Positions 7,290-15,348 of a DNA stretch of 64,000 bases are shown here, in pieces (within the stretch, counting starts at the first letter, position 1; each line of letters begins with the position of its first letter). Position numbers and translations under genes: made by a program. The DNA lies in the NCBI RefSeq assembly GCF_947500995.1, contig NZ_CANMUA010000008.1, positions 186,001-250,000 on the forward strand, in the 5' to 3' direction. The notes under the pieces were generated by a model. The model was not told where the DNA came from and did not search any database. It was given only the letters and a program-made list of their open reading frames with translations. Source of the stretch: an uncultured Serinicoccus sp. GTDB lineage: Bacteria > Actinomycetota > Actinomycetes > Actinomycetales > Dermatophilaceae.

Positions 7290-8377
7290 GCATCCCTCCT
7301 GACCGCCGGTCGGCCACTCCTACCCAGAAGGTGCTCCTGTGCGGTGATGCATCACGACACAGGAACACCTTCTGCGCAGGAGTCGCGAGGGACGGCTCGG
7401 ACCTGGCGCGCCGCGGGCTCGGCGTCGCGGCCGGACTGCTCCTCGACCGGGCCCTCGGTGAGCCGCCGGACGCATGGCACCCGGTGGCGTGGTTCGGGAC
7501 GGCCATGGGTCGCGTCGAGCACCTCACCTACGCCGACCGTCGCACCGCCGGGGCGGGGTATGCCGTCGTCGGCGCCGGCCTCGGCGCTCTCGCCGGCGCG
7601 GCGCTGGCCCGGCTCGGCCGGGCGGGCCTGGCCACCGCGGTCGGGGTGGCGAGCGCCGGCCGGATGCTGCGGCACACCTCCCGGCAGGTCGAGGCGAGGC
7701 TCGTCGCCGGGGACCTGGAGGGCGCCCGGGAGCGCCTCCCCTGGCTGGTCGGGCGCGACCCGCGCGGTCTGGACGAGGCCGGCGTCAGCGCCGCCGTCGC
7801 CGAGTCGCTCGCGGAGAACACCGTCGACGCCGTCGTCGCCCCGGCGGTCTGGGGGCTGCTGGCCGGGGCACCGGGGGTCCTCGTGCACCGGGCGGTCAAC
7901 ACGATGGACGCCATGGTCGGGCACCGCAGCCCGAGGTATGCCCGCTTCGGCACTGTCGCCGCGCGCGCCGACGACGTCATGGCCTGGGTGCCGGCCCGCG
8001 TCTTCGCGGGGCTGGTGGCGCTGGACACCGGGCTGCTCACCCTCGTCGGGGCCCTGCGCGGGCTGCCGCCCGTGGGACCGTCGGCCCGCACGGTCCTGGC
8101 GACCGTGCGGCGGGACGCACCCGCCCACCCCTCCCCGAACGCCGGGGTCGCCGAGAGCGCGGTCGCGGGGGCGCTCGGCGTCGAGCTCGGCGGTCCGCTG
8201 GTGTATGCCGGTCGCCGCGAGGAGCGGCCCACCCTCGGCTCCGGACCGCGGCCCGGTCCGGCGGACATCGCCCGGGCGCGCCGGCTCGTCGACCGGGTGG
8301 AGGGCGCCGTCGTGCTCCTCGCCGTGGCACTGTGGGCAGCGGACCGTGACCGAGCCTCGAGGAGGGGATCCCGATGA
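7286..8377 (+). CDS. cbiB: adenosylcobinamide-phosphate synthase (CbiB/CobD), N-terminus encoded by a palindromic repeat
   Basis: Membrane enzyme joining cobyric acid to aminopropanol (phosphate). Recognisable blocks are LLLDRALGEPPDAWHPVAWF, ESLAENTVDAVVAP, FGTVAARADDVMAWVPARV and HPSPNAGVAESAVAGALGV, over several hydrophobic segments. The start is unusual. GTG at 7286 overlaps the cbiZ stop (GTGA), but the next 40 or so residues are read through a 68-bp palindromic element (7316-7383) and resemble no CbiB N-terminus. No ATG, GTG or TTG lies in frame between the element and the conserved domain, so translation apparently crosses the element (from 7286, or from the in-frame GTG at 7331 inside it), unless a CTG is used. 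The stop overlaps cobU (ATGA). Confidence 0.9.
   Translation: MSIPPDRRSATPTQKVLLCGDASRHRNTFCAGVARDGSDLARRGLGVAAGLLLDRALGEPPDAWHPVAWFGTAMGRVEHLTYADRRTAGAGYAVVGAGLGALAGAALARLGRAGLATAVGVASAGRMLRHTSRQVEARLVAGDLEGARERLPWLVGRDPRGLDEAGVSAAVAESLAENTVDAVVAPAVWGLLAGAPGVLVHRAVNTMDAMVGHRSPRYARFGTVAARADDVMAWVPARVFAGLVALDTGLLTLVGALRGLPPVGPSARTVLATVRRDAPAHPSPNAGVAESAVAGALGVELGGPLVYAGRREERPTLGSGPRPGPADIARARRLVDRVEGAVVLLAVALWAADRDRASRRGSR
7316..7383. repeat. 68-bp palindromic element, copy A (cbiZ/cbiB junction)
   Basis: Two 34-base arms meet at GTGATG|CATCAC (7344-7355). The left arm begins ACTCCTACCCAGAAGGTG and the right arm ends CACCTTCTGCGCAGGAGT, with four mismatches over 34 pairs. It starts 27 bases after the cbiZ stop and is read through as the N-terminus of CbiB. 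See the matching copies at 37452, 38052 and 61141. Confidence 0.9.
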
Positions 8378-8898
8378 CGCTCACCTTCCTCACCGGCGGC
8401 GCGCGCAGCGGCAAGTCGGCGCTCGCCGTCCGTCGCGCGCGGCGCAGCGGGCGGCCGGTGGTCTTCGTCGCCACCGGGCAGGCCGGCGACGAGGAGATGG
8501 CCGACCGGATCGCCCGCCACCAGGCCGAACGCCCCGAGGGGTGGAGCACCGTCGAGGCACCCGTCGACCTGGTCGACGCCTGCGCGGCGCTCGACCCCGG
8601 GGCCTGCGTCGTCGTCGACTGCCTCAGCCTGTGGGTCTCCAACCTCATGGAGCACGGCGACGACGAGGCGGCCACCCTCGACCGGGCCCGGGCCCTGGCG
8701 GGGTGGGCGGCGGCCTACGACGGCATGGTCCTCGTCGTGACCAACGAGGTCGGCCTCGGGATCGTCCCCATGCACCCCGTGTCGAGGGGATACCGTGACC
8801 GTCTGGGTCGGGTCAACGCCGTCCTGGCCCGGGATGCCGGTCTGGCCCAGCTGGTCGTGGCCGGACGGACCCTGACCCTCGACCCGCAGGAGGACTGA
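8374..8898 (+). CDS. cobU: adenosylcobinamide kinase / adenosylcobinamide-phosphate guanylyltransferase
   Basis: Bifunctional CobU/CobP enzyme. It phosphorylates adenosylcobinamide and transfers GMP to give AdoCbi-GDP. At 174 residues it is standard. The P-loop GGARSGKSA is at residue 6, VVDCLSLWVSNLM near 84 is the Walker B region, and VTNEVGLGIVP with SRGYRDRLGRVN near 126-150 is the diagnostic C-terminal block. ATG overlaps the cbiB stop, and six bases separate it from cobT. It provides the activated upper part for CobS. Confidence 0.95.
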   Translation: MTLTFLTGGARSGKSALAVRRARRSGRPVVFVATGQAGDEEMADRIARHQAERPEGWSTVEAPVDLVDACAALDPGACVVVDCLSLWVSNLMEHGDDEAATLDRARALAGWAAAYDGMVLVVTNEVGLGIVPMHPVSRGYRDRLGRVNAVLARDAGLAQLVVAGRTLTLDPQED

Positions 8899-8903
8899 AC
8901 CCC

Positions 8904-10052
8904 ATGGCCGACACCGAGCAGAGCGCCGACCGCGCCCTGATCGAGCGCACGATCGCCGCGATCGGAGGCCCGGACCACGAGAGCTCGGCGGCGGTCGCCC
9001 GCGCCTTCGACGGCAAGGTGAAGCCGCTGCACAGCCTGGGCCGGCTCGAGGCCCTGGCCGCGCGGGTCGCGGGCATCCAGCGGACCACGACCCCCCGGGT
9101 CGACTCGCCGGTCGTCCTCGTCTGCGCCGCCGACCACGGGATCGCGCGGACCGGGGTCAGCGCCTACCCCCAGGAGGTCACGGCGCAGATGCTCGCCGCC
9201 TTCACCGGCGGGCGCGCGGCCGTGTCGATCCTCGCGCACCAGGCCGACGCGCAGCTCGTCGTCGCAGACCTCGGGGTGATCGAGCCGCCGCAGCTGCACC
9301 CCCCGCACACATATGCCGCCGTGCTGGACCGGCGGGTGCGCGCCGGCACCGACAACAGCGCCGAGGGCCCGGCGATGACCCGTGCCGAGGCCGAGCAGGC
9401 GGTCGCGGCGGGGATCCGGCTGGCCGAGGAGCTCATCGAGGGTGGCGCCGACCTCATCGCCCTCGGCGAGATGGGGATCGGCAGCACGACCACCGCCAGC
9501 GTCCTGACCTCCGCCATCCTCGACCGCGACCCGGCCCGCGTCGTCGGGGCCGGCACCGGCGTGGAGGGCGAGGCGCTCGCGCACAAGGTCGAGATGGTCG
9601 ACGCCGTGCTGGCGCGGCACGAGGACGTCGAGGACCCGTGGGACGTGCTGGCCGCCATGGGCGGGCTGGAGATCGCCGCGCTTGCGGGGGTGGCCCTCGG
9701 CTGCGCCTCGCGCCAGGTGCCCGCGCTGCTGGACGGCTTCATCAGCACCGCAGGCGCCCTGGTGGCCTGGCGGCTGGCCCCGGCCGCGGCGGACGCCATG
9801 ATCGCCGCGCACCGCTCCACCGAGCCCGGCCACACCATGCAGCTGCAGGAGATGGGGCTGACCCCGCTGCTCGACCTGGAGATGCGGCTCGGGGAGGCCA
9901 GCGGCGCGGCCCTGGCGATCCCGCTCGTCCGCTCCAGCCTGGCGCTGCTGCAGGACATGGGCGACCTGGCCGACCTCGGGCGGGACGACGCCGCGCCCGA
10001 CGACGCGCCGCCCCTCGGTGCACCCGACGGCGCGCCGCCGCACGGCGGCTGA
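8904..10052 (+). CDS. cobT: nicotinate-nucleotide-dimethylbenzimidazole phosphoribosyltransferase
   Basis: CobT makes alpha-ribazole phosphate from a base and nicotinate mononucleotide for the lower ligand. Family blocks are present: LGRLEALAARVAGIQ near residue 36, AADHGIARTGVSAYPQEVTA near 75, LIALGEMGIGSTTTAS near 183, GTGVEGEALAHK near 216, and the C-terminal EMRLGEASGAALAIPL, which carries the catalytic Glu. The 382 residues include a non-conserved tail after QDMG (about 30 residues, Asp/Ala/Pro rich). AGGAGGA... precedes the ATG closely, and the next gene, cobS, follows after six bases. Confidence 0.95.
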   Translation: MADTEQSADRALIERTIAAIGGPDHESSAAVARAFDGKVKPLHSLGRLEALAARVAGIQRTTTPRVDSPVVLVCAADHGIARTGVSAYPQEVTAQMLAAFTGGRAAVSILAHQADAQLVVADLGVIEPPQLHPPHTYAAVLDRRVRAGTDNSAEGPAMTRAEAEQAVAAGIRLAEELIEGGADLIALGEMGIGSTTTASVLTSAILDRDPARVVGAGTGVEGEALAHKVEMVDAVLARHEDVEDPWDVLAAMGGLEIAALAGVALGCASRQVPALLDGFISTAGALVAWRLAPAAADAMIAAHRSTEPGHTMQLQEMGLTPLLDLEMRLGEASGAALAIPLVRSSLALLQDMGDLADLGRDDAAPDDAPPLGAPDGAPPHGG

Positions 10053-10058
10053 CGACCG

Positions 10059-10808
10059 ATGATCGGCGGGCTGCGGGACGCGACGAGCTTCCTCACCCGG
10101 GTGCCGGTGCCGGCGCGTCAGGGCTTCGACCTGGCCGGCGCCGCGTGGGCGTTCCCCGTGGTGGGCGCCGGGGTCGGGGCGGTCGTGGGTCTCGTCGCCT
10201 GGTCCGGCCACCTGCTGCTGCCGACGCTCGTGGCGGCGACCCTCGCCGTGCTCGTCGAGGTCTTGCTCACCGGGGCGCTGCACCTGGACGGCCTGGCGGA
10301 CTGCGCCGACGGCTGCGGCGGGCACGACCGGGCCACCCGGCTGCGCATCATGAAGGACCACGCCGTCGGGGTCTACGGCGCGGCGGCGGTCGTGCTGGCG
10401 CTGCTGCTGCAGGTCGCCGCGGTGCACGCGCTGCTGGGGGCGCTCGACGGGTGGGGTGTCGTCGCCGTCCTCGCCTCGGTCGGCGCTCTCTCGCGCTCGG
10501 CCATGCTCCCCGTGGCGCTGCGGCTGCCCTCGGCCCGGCCGGAGGGGACCGCGGGGCCGCTCGTGCGCGGGTTGCTGCCCGGCCAGGTCCTGGTGGCCGG
10601 TGTCCTGGGCGCGCTGTCGACGGTGCTGCTCTGGCCGGTGGGGGCGTGGGTCGCCCTGGCCGTCCTGCTCGCCGCGTTCACCACCCCGTGGCTCGTCGAG
10701 GTGTGGGCGGACCGGATGCTCGGCGGGGCCACCGGGGACGTGCTCGGCGCCACGGCGGTGCTCACCCAGGTGGCCGGGTTGCTCGCCGCGCTCGCGGTGC
10801 TGGGCTGA
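10059..10808 (+). CDS. cobS: adenosylcobinamide-GDP ribazoletransferase (cobalamin synthase)
   Basis: Polytopic membrane enzyme that joins AdoCbi-GDP to alpha-ribazole (phosphate), the last assembly step. Of 249 residues, TRVPVPA at the N-terminus, HLDGLADCADGCGGHDRA near residue 74 (the acidic metal-binding block) and IMKDHAVGVYG near 97 are diagnostic. Five to seven hydrophobic segments follow. It is the last gene of the block. A short tandem repeat follows the stop, and the next gene has its own leaderless promoter, so the operon probably ends here. Confidence 0.95.
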   Translation: MIGGLRDATSFLTRVPVPARQGFDLAGAAWAFPVVGAGVGAVVGLVAWSGHLLLPTLVAATLAVLVEVLLTGALHLDGLADCADGCGGHDRATRLRIMKDHAVGVYGAAAVVLALLLQVAAVHALLGALDGWGVVAVLASVGALSRSAMLPVALRLPSARPEGTAGPLVRGLLPGQVLVAGVLGALSTVLLWPVGAWVALAVLLAAFTTPWLVEVWADRMLGGATGDVLGATAVLTQVAGLLAALAVLG

Positions 10809-10852
10809 CCGGGCTGACCCCGGGCTGACCCCGGGCTGACCCGGGCTGACGA
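10803..10852 (+). repeat. short tandem repeat after cobS
   Basis: Four to five copies of an 11-base unit (GGGCTGACCCC, last copies slightly shorter) begin at the cobS stop codon. They could form GGG/CCC pairings at the transcript 3' end. There is no T-run, so classical intrinsic termination is uncertain. Confidence 0.6.
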
Positions 10853-10894
10853 CCTGGGGTCGTGGCGCCGGGTCGACGTGGGCCGCGCACGGCA

Positions 10895-10900
10895 TACATT
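10895..10900 (+). promoter_or_regulatory. -10 for a leaderless transcript (TACATT)
   Basis: TACATT lies six bases before GTG 10907 with no Shine-Dalgarno between them, the spacing expected when transcription starts at the start codon. Confidence 0.6.
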
Positions 10901-10906
10901 GGCGGC

Positions 10907-11830
10907 GTGAGCACACCCCTGTTCGGCCAGTACCCGGCCCCCCTGCGCACCGTCGCGCACGTCAGCGACACCCACCTGCTGGGCGACGGTGCCCGCCAGT
11001 TCGGCGCCATCGACACCACCGCCCACGCCCGGGAGGCCCTCGAGCGGCTCACCCGGCTCGACCCCGCGCCGGACGCGATCGTGGTCACCGGCGACCTCGC
11101 CGACCAGGGCGAGGCGGGGGCATACCGCGAGCTCCGGGCGATGACGGAGCCGCTCGCGACCGACCTGGGCGCGCAGGTCGTCTGGGTCATGGGCAACCAC
11201 GACGAGCGCACGGTCTACGCCGCCGAGCTCTTCGGTCGCGAGGCCGGGGTCGACGAGCCGCAGGACGCGGTCTACGACGTCGGCGGCCTGCGGGTGGTCT
11301 CCCTCGACACGACGGTGCCCGGCTACCACCACGGCGAGCTGCGCGAGGAGCAGCTGCACTGGCTGGCCGAGGTGCTCGCCACGCCCGCCGAGCACGGCAC
11401 GATCCTGGCGCTGCACCACCCGCCGATCCCGGTGCCGATGGTGCCCGCCGCCGCCATCATCGAGCTGCTCGACCAGGACCGGCTGGCCGCCGTGCTGGAG
11501 GGCAGCGACGTCGTCAGCATCCTCGGCGGGCACTTCCACTTCTCCTCGCACTCCACCTTCGCCGGGATCCCGGTGAGCGTGGCCGCGGCGACGTGCTACC
11601 TCGAGGACCCGGCGCCGCTCGGTCGCTTCACCTCGGCGATCGACGCGCACCAGTCCGTCAACGTCGTGCACGTGTATGCCGACCGCGTCGTCCACACGAT
11701 CGTGCCCGTCGCGGCGGCACCGGAGGTCAAGGGGCACCCGCTCGAGGTGGTCGAACAGCTCGCCGCGCTGACCCCCGAGCAGCGACGCGAGATGATCTCG
11801 CGCAAGGGCGCGCGGAGCGCGGAGGACTGA
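10907..11830 (+). CDS. class III cyclic nucleotide phosphodiesterase-like metallophosphoesterase
   Basis: Calcineurin-type dinuclear metal phosphodiesterase resembling CpdA and mycobacterial Rv0805. The metal-binding blocks appear in order: HVSDTHL (about residue 18), TGDLADQG near 61, MGNHDE near 94, LALHHPPIP near 166 and GGHFHFSS near 207. Length 307 residues. GTG 10907 is preferred because it starts a compact N-terminus and has a -10 six bases upstream. Activity could be on cAMP or other phosphodiesters. No neighbour narrows the substrate. Confidence 0.8.
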   Translation: MSTPLFGQYPAPLRTVAHVSDTHLLGDGARQFGAIDTTAHAREALERLTRLDPAPDAIVVTGDLADQGEAGAYRELRAMTEPLATDLGAQVVWVMGNHDERTVYAAELFGREAGVDEPQDAVYDVGGLRVVSLDTTVPGYHHGELREEQLHWLAEVLATPAEHGTILALHHPPIPVPMVPAAAIIELLDQDRLAAVLEGSDVVSILGGHFHFSSHSTFAGIPVSVAAATCYLEDPAPLGRFTSAIDAHQSVNVVHVYADRVVHTIVPVAAAPEVKGHPLEVVEQLAALTPEQRREMISRKGARSAED

Positions 11831-11845
11831 GCCGGGCGGGCGACC

Positions 11846-11851
11846 TAGGGT
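11846..11851 (+). promoter_or_regulatory. -10 for a leaderless transcript (TAGGGT)
   Basis: TAGGGT lies six bases before GTG 11858, and no ribosome binding site is visible. Confidence 0.6.
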
Positions 11852-11857
11852 GGGCCG

Positions 11858-12820
11858 GTGCCCGACCTCATCCCCGCCGCCTTCGCCGACCTGGTCCGCG
11901 ACCGGCCCGCCGACGAGGTGCTGGGTGCGCTGCCCGACCGGGCCGGGCTGCCCCGTGCCGTCGACGGCGCCAGCTGGCTCGACGACCTGCCCGGGCTGGT
12001 CCACCGGCTGCTCGCCGACTGGCGGCTGAGCGTCACCGGGGCCAGCCGGCACGGCGAGTGCGCGCTCGTGGTGCCGGTGCGACGGCACACCGGGGAGACG
12101 GCGGCGCTCAAGGTGACCTGGCCGCACGCCGAGTCCCGCCACGAGCACCTGGCGCTGCGGGCCTGGGACGGCCGGGGTGCCGTCCGTCTGCTGGCCGCGG
12201 AACCCTCCTCCTCCGCGCTGCTCCTCGAGGGTCTGGACGCGGACCGGTGCCTGCGCGAGCGGCCGCTGCTCGAGGCGTGCGAGGTCGTCGGCCTGCTGAT
12301 GCGCGAGCTGGACCAGCCGGCCCTGCCGCGGATCGACGCGGTGGCGACGAAGGCGCAGCGGTGGGCCGAGCAGCTCGCCCGCCCCACCCCGAGCGTCCCC
12401 CGGCGGCTCACCGAGCAGGCGGCCGGGACCCTGCCCGACCTGCTCGCCTCACCCGGCCCGCCGTCGCTGGTGCACGAGGACCTGCACGACCTCAACGTCC
12501 TCGCGCCGCTGCCAGGTGCGTCGGACCGTGGCGACTGGCTGGCGATCGACCCCAAGCCGGTCGCCGGAGAGTGGGCGTATGCCGTCGCGCCGGTCGTCTG
12601 GAACCGCGCCGAGGAGGCCGCCCGGGCGAGCAACCTGCGCATTCACGCCCGGCTGCGCGCCGACGTCGTCGCCGAGGCGGCCGGCCTGGACGAGGACCGG
12701 GTGCGCGCCTGGACCTTCGTCCGGCTGGTGCTCAACGCGGTGTGGGCCGCGCCGTACGCGCCCGCCTCCGACGGCTTCCGGGCGCGGATGATCGCCCTGG
12801 CCAAGGCCTTCACCGACTGA
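11858..12820 (+). CDS. aminoglycoside phosphotransferase-like kinase
   Basis: Kinase-like fold of the APH(6)/streptomycin-hydroxyurea phosphotransferase group, 320 residues. The catalytic segment reads VHEDLHDLNVL (near residue 206, usual H-G-D-x-x-x-x-N, with Glu in place of Gly), followed by AIDPKPVAGEWAYAVAPVVW, the DxD/E magnesium region of this subgroup. The N-lobe lysine is probably in ALKVTWPHAESRHEHLAL near 88. Resistance cannot be claimed from sequence, because many such proteins phosphorylate other small molecules. Single leaderless gene. Confidence 0.75.
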   Translation: MPDLIPAAFADLVRDRPADEVLGALPDRAGLPRAVDGASWLDDLPGLVHRLLADWRLSVTGASRHGECALVVPVRRHTGETAALKVTWPHAESRHEHLALRAWDGRGAVRLLAAEPSSSALLLEGLDADRCLRERPLLEACEVVGLLMRELDQPALPRIDAVATKAQRWAEQLARPTPSVPRRLTEQAAGTLPDLLASPGPPSLVHEDLHDLNVLAPLPGASDRGDWLAIDPKPVAGEWAYAVAPVVWNRAEEAARASNLRIHARLRADVVAEAAGLDEDRVRAWTFVRLVLNAVWAAPYAPASDGFRARMIALAKAFTD

Positions 12821-12865
12821 GGCCACGCCGCGGTGACTGGCTGAGCGCCCGGGCGGCCACCGGCA

Positions 12866-12871
12866 TACGCT
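12866..12871 (+). promoter_or_regulatory. -10 for a leaderless transcript (TACGCT)
   Basis: TACGCT lies six bases before ATG 12878. It overlaps one copy of the GGCATAC motif. Confidence 0.55.
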
Positions 12872-12877
12872 CGAGGG

Positions 12878-13756
12878 ATGCACACACGGACTATCGGCAA
12901 CCCCACCGTCGGCGAGCACCAGGTCGGCGCGATCGGCCTCGGGCTGATGACCTTCGACCAGAGCGGGGAGCAGCCCCGCGAGCAGCTGCTCGACACGGTG
13001 CGCGCGGCGCTGGACGCGGGGGTGACCCTGTTTGACACCGCGGACGCCTACGGCCCGGGCGACAAGGGTGCCGGCGCCCAGGGGGAGAACGAGCGCCTCA
13101 TCGCCTCGCTGCTCGACGAGCTGGACGTGCGCGACCAGGTGCTGCTCGCGACCAAGGGTGGGCACGTGCGCACCGACGGCGGCGCCTGGGAGACCGACAG
13201 CAGCCACGCCTACCTCGTCTCCACGGTCGACGCCAGCCTCGACCGGCTCGGGGTCGAGCAGATCGCCCTGTGGCAGCACCACCGGCCCGACCCGGACACC
13301 CCGGACGAGGAGGTCTTCGCGACGCTCAAGGAGATCGCCGACTCCGGGAAGGTCGCCATGGTCGGACTGTCCAACGCCGACCCCGCGCAGATCCGCGCCG
13401 CGCACGCCGTGCTCGGGGACGCGCTGGTGAGCGTGCAGAACCAGTTCAGCCCGAAGTTCCGCAGCAGCTACCCCGAGATCGAGGTGTGCGCCGAGCTGGG
13501 CCTCGCCTTCCTGCCCTGGTCACCGCTGGGCGGGCTCAACGACGCCAAGCAGCTGGCCGAGCACCACCCGGCCTTCGCCGAGGTCGCGCAGGAGCGTGGC
13601 GCCAGCCCGCAGCAGGTGGCGCTCGCCTGGGAGCTGGCCCAGTCGCCGGTCGTCATCCCCATCCCCGGGGCCAAGCGTCCCCAGTCGGTCACGGACTCGG
13701 CCGCGGCCGCCGACCTGCGGCTGACCGACGAGGAGCTGGCGCGCCTGGAGGGCTGA
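12878..13756 (+). CDS. aldo/keto reductase
   Basis: NADPH-dependent (beta/alpha)8 oxidoreductase, 292 residues. Typical blocks are GVTLFDTADAYGPGD near residue 47 (catalytic Asp and Tyr), VLLATKGG near 88 (Lys), WQHHRPDP near 131 (the His position) and the cofactor segment VVIPIPGAKRPQSV near 258. The most similar group is AKR proteins of the YdhF/perakine-reductase type. Its 3' end overlaps the convergent epimerase gene by 68 bases. Substrate unknown; proximity to the polyol locus may be coincidental. Confidence 0.85.
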   Translation: MHTRTIGNPTVGEHQVGAIGLGLMTFDQSGEQPREQLLDTVRAALDAGVTLFDTADAYGPGDKGAGAQGENERLIASLLDELDVRDQVLLATKGGHVRTDGGAWETDSSHAYLVSTVDASLDRLGVEQIALWQHHRPDPDTPDEEVFATLKEIADSGKVAMVGLSNADPAQIRAAHAVLGDALVSVQNQFSPKFRSSYPEIEVCAELGLAFLPWSPLGGLNDAKQLAEHHPAFAEVAQERGASPQQVALAWELAQSPVVIPIPGAKRPQSVTDSAAAADLRLTDEELARLEG

Positions 13757-14387
13757 CCCTCGTCAGCAGGTCGCCCCAGCGGGCGGCGCCGTCGTCGGAG
13801 AACAGGTCGGTGCCAACCACCATCCAGGTGACCCCCGCGGCGAGCGCCCGGTCCGCGTGCTCGCGGCGCACGCCGCCGTCCAGGCCGATCGGGCGGTGCG
13901 GGTCGCGGTCGCGCAGCCGCGCGACCTTGACCAGCGCGCCCAGGTCGAACGCCGTGCCAGCGCGGCCCGGCACGACCGACATCACCAGCACCGCCATGCC
14001 GTCCGGGACGACGTCGACCGACGTCCCCGGGGAGATGGCGAGCCCGGGGCGGGTGCCGCGACGCTCGAGGCGGCGCGTCGCGCCCTGCCAGTCCTGCGAC
14101 TCGGCGTGGACGAAGACGGTGCCGCACACGTCGGCCCAGGCGTCGACCACCGCGCTCGGGTGGTGAGCCATGACGTGCGCCTCCGCCTCGGTGCCGGTGG
14201 CCTCGGAGATGCGGGCCGCCTCGGCCGGGCCGAACCCACCGGGCGCCGCGAACCTGCCGTCCGTGGTGTCCCAGTGCAGACGCCGCAGGCCTGCGGGACG
14301 GCGGGCCAGCACCGCCGGCACCTGCTTGTCGGCAGGCACCGACCAGAGCGAGCCTGCGACCAGTGCGGGGGCCGAGCCGTCACCCAT
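13689..14387 (-). CDS. ribulose-phosphate 3-epimerase-like protein
   Basis: TIM-barrel protein of the RPE family, 232 residues. Visible: ALVAGSLWSVPADKQ at the N-terminus (usual start of RPE, S near residue 13), LHWDTTDGRFA near 35 replacing the standard H-x-D-x-M-D-G-x-F, EAHVMAHHP near 75 for the substrate His, and IGLDGGVRREHADRALAAG near 166 with the phosphate-binding GVTWMVVGTDLF. ATG 14387 lies inside the end of the regulator gene (overlap 14380-14387), so the two are co-transcribed. The His-Asp metal positions are only partly conserved, so the substrate may be another ketose phosphate. The last 20 or so residues are unconserved and overlap the reductase gene. Confidence 0.72.
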   Translation of the reverse strand: MGDGSAPALVAGSLWSVPADKQVPAVLARRPAGLRRLHWDTTDGRFAAPGGFGPAEAARISEATGTEAEAHVMAHHPSAVVDAWADVCGTVFVHAESQDWQGATRRLERRGTRPGLAISPGTSVDVVPDGMAVLVMSVVPGRAGTAFDLGALVKVARLRDRDPHRPIGLDGGVRREHADRALAAGVTWMVVGTDLFSDDGAARWGDLLTRVSPPGAPAPRRSAAGRRPRPSP

Positions 14388-15336
14388 CGAGGCCCGCCAG
14401 CGCCGCCTCGGCGAGCTCGTGGTCGACGACCGCGCTCGTGATGAGACCTGCCCGGACGACCGCCCGGAGGGCGTCCGCCTTCTCCGGCCCGCCCGCGACC
14501 CCGATGACCCGGGGCACGGCCGTGAGCTGGTCGTAGGAGATGGAGACGCACCGCCGCTGGAACTCCGGGTCCACGAGCTCCCCGTCGGCGCGCACCAGGA
14601 TGCCGGCGATGTCGGCCACGCACCCCATCCGCACGAACCGCTCCACCTCCTCCGGCGGCAGGACCTCACGCACCTGCGTGATGGGCGGGTCCCAGCTGCC
14701 GAACGACAGGATGGCGGTGGTCACGGCCGGGAAGAGGTTCATCGCCATCGCGATGTCCGGGTGCTGCTTGAGGTTCTCCGCGGTGTCGGCGTCCTGGACG
14801 AAGAGCGGGGAGAAGATGGGACGCACGCTGCCACCGACCCGCTGGGCCGTGTGGCGCACGATCTCGATCGGCGAGGCCCCGAGGTCTCCGCTGACGAAGC
14901 CGGTGAGCTGCACCACGGTCACCCGGGGCAGCCGGGTGAGCTGGCTGGTCGTCGACGTCAGCGTGCGACCCCAGGTCATGCCCAGCACCTCGCCCTCCCG
15001 GACGGTGGAGCTGAGCAGCTCGGCGGCCGCCGCACCGACCTGCTGGCGCACGTCGTCCTGGTCGCCGTGCGAGCGGATGACGACGCACTCCTTCAGGCCG
15101 AGGGCATCTGCGAGCCGGGTCGACAGACCCGGGTCGGGCAGTCCGACGTCCTTGATGGTGATGGTGACGACCCCCTCCTCGCGCGCCCGGGCGAGGTAGC
15201 GGGCGACCTTAAACCTCGAGATCCCGAGCTCGCGGCCGATCTCGGTGTGCGGTCGGTCCTCGAGGTAGCTCAGCCGCGCGACCTGGGCCATGAGGATGCG
15301 GTCGCTGGCCGCGATCTCCTGGGCATCTTTGCTCAC
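14380..15336 (-). CDS. SorC-family sugar-sensing transcriptional regulator
   Basis: 318 residues. The N-terminal HTH (RPHTEIGRELGISRFKVARY, about residues 28-47) is joined to a SorC/DeoR-like sugar-phosphate binding domain (GMTWGRTLTS near 119, VQLTGFVSGD near 142, FSPLFVQDA near 174, GVAGGPEKADAL near 282). Family members are tetrameric and respond to phosphorylated sugars. GTG at 15336 is used because the HTH follows at once and a -10 (TAGTAT) lies six bases upstream, so the mRNA is probably leaderless. A 14-bp palindrome covers the start codon, which implies autorepression. It is divergent from the catabolic genes. Confidence 0.9.
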   Translation of the reverse strand: MSKDAQEIAASDRILMAQVARLSYLEDRPHTEIGRELGISRFKVARYLARAREEGVVTITIKDVGLPDPGLSTRLADALGLKECVVIRSHGDQDDVRQQVGAAAAELLSSTVREGEVLGMTWGRTLTSTTSQLTRLPRVTVVQLTGFVSGDLGASPIEIVRHTAQRVGGSVRPIFSPLFVQDADTAENLKQHPDIAMAMNLFPAVTTAILSFGSWDPPITQVREVLPPEEVERFVRMGCVADIAGILVRADGELVDPEFQRRCVSISYDQLTAVPRVIGVAGGPEKADALRAVVRAGLITSAVVDHELAEAALAGLDG

Positions 15337-15343
15337 CTGAGCA
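15330..15343. promoter_or_regulatory. SorC-type operator O1, over the regulator start
   Basis: TGCTCACCTGAGCA, a perfect 14-bp inverted repeat, covers the regulator GTG (15334-15336) and the six bases separating it from its -10. The same palindrome in reverse complement occurs at 15426-15439. Two such sites flanking a divergent promoter suggest repression by looping. Confidence 0.75.
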
Positions 15344-15348
15344 TACTA
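15343..15348 (-). promoter_or_regulatory. -10 of the leaderless regulator transcript (TAGTAT)
   Basis: On the - strand TAGTAT is followed by six bases and then GTG 15336. It adjoins operator O1. Confidence 0.65.

Noticed and set aside
7316-7383. Insertion sequence or MITE with terminal inverted repeats
   Set aside because: The whole 68 bases are one palindrome with no internal payload, and no target duplication is visible; described as a palindromic element instead.
8715-10916. 733-codon open frame on the - strand opposite cobU, cobT and cobS
   Set aside because: Same composition artefact of high G+C third positions.
11858-12820. Claim of aminoglycoside or streptomycin resistance
   Set aside because: The kinase fold is visible but the substrate cannot be inferred from it, so only the family is named.
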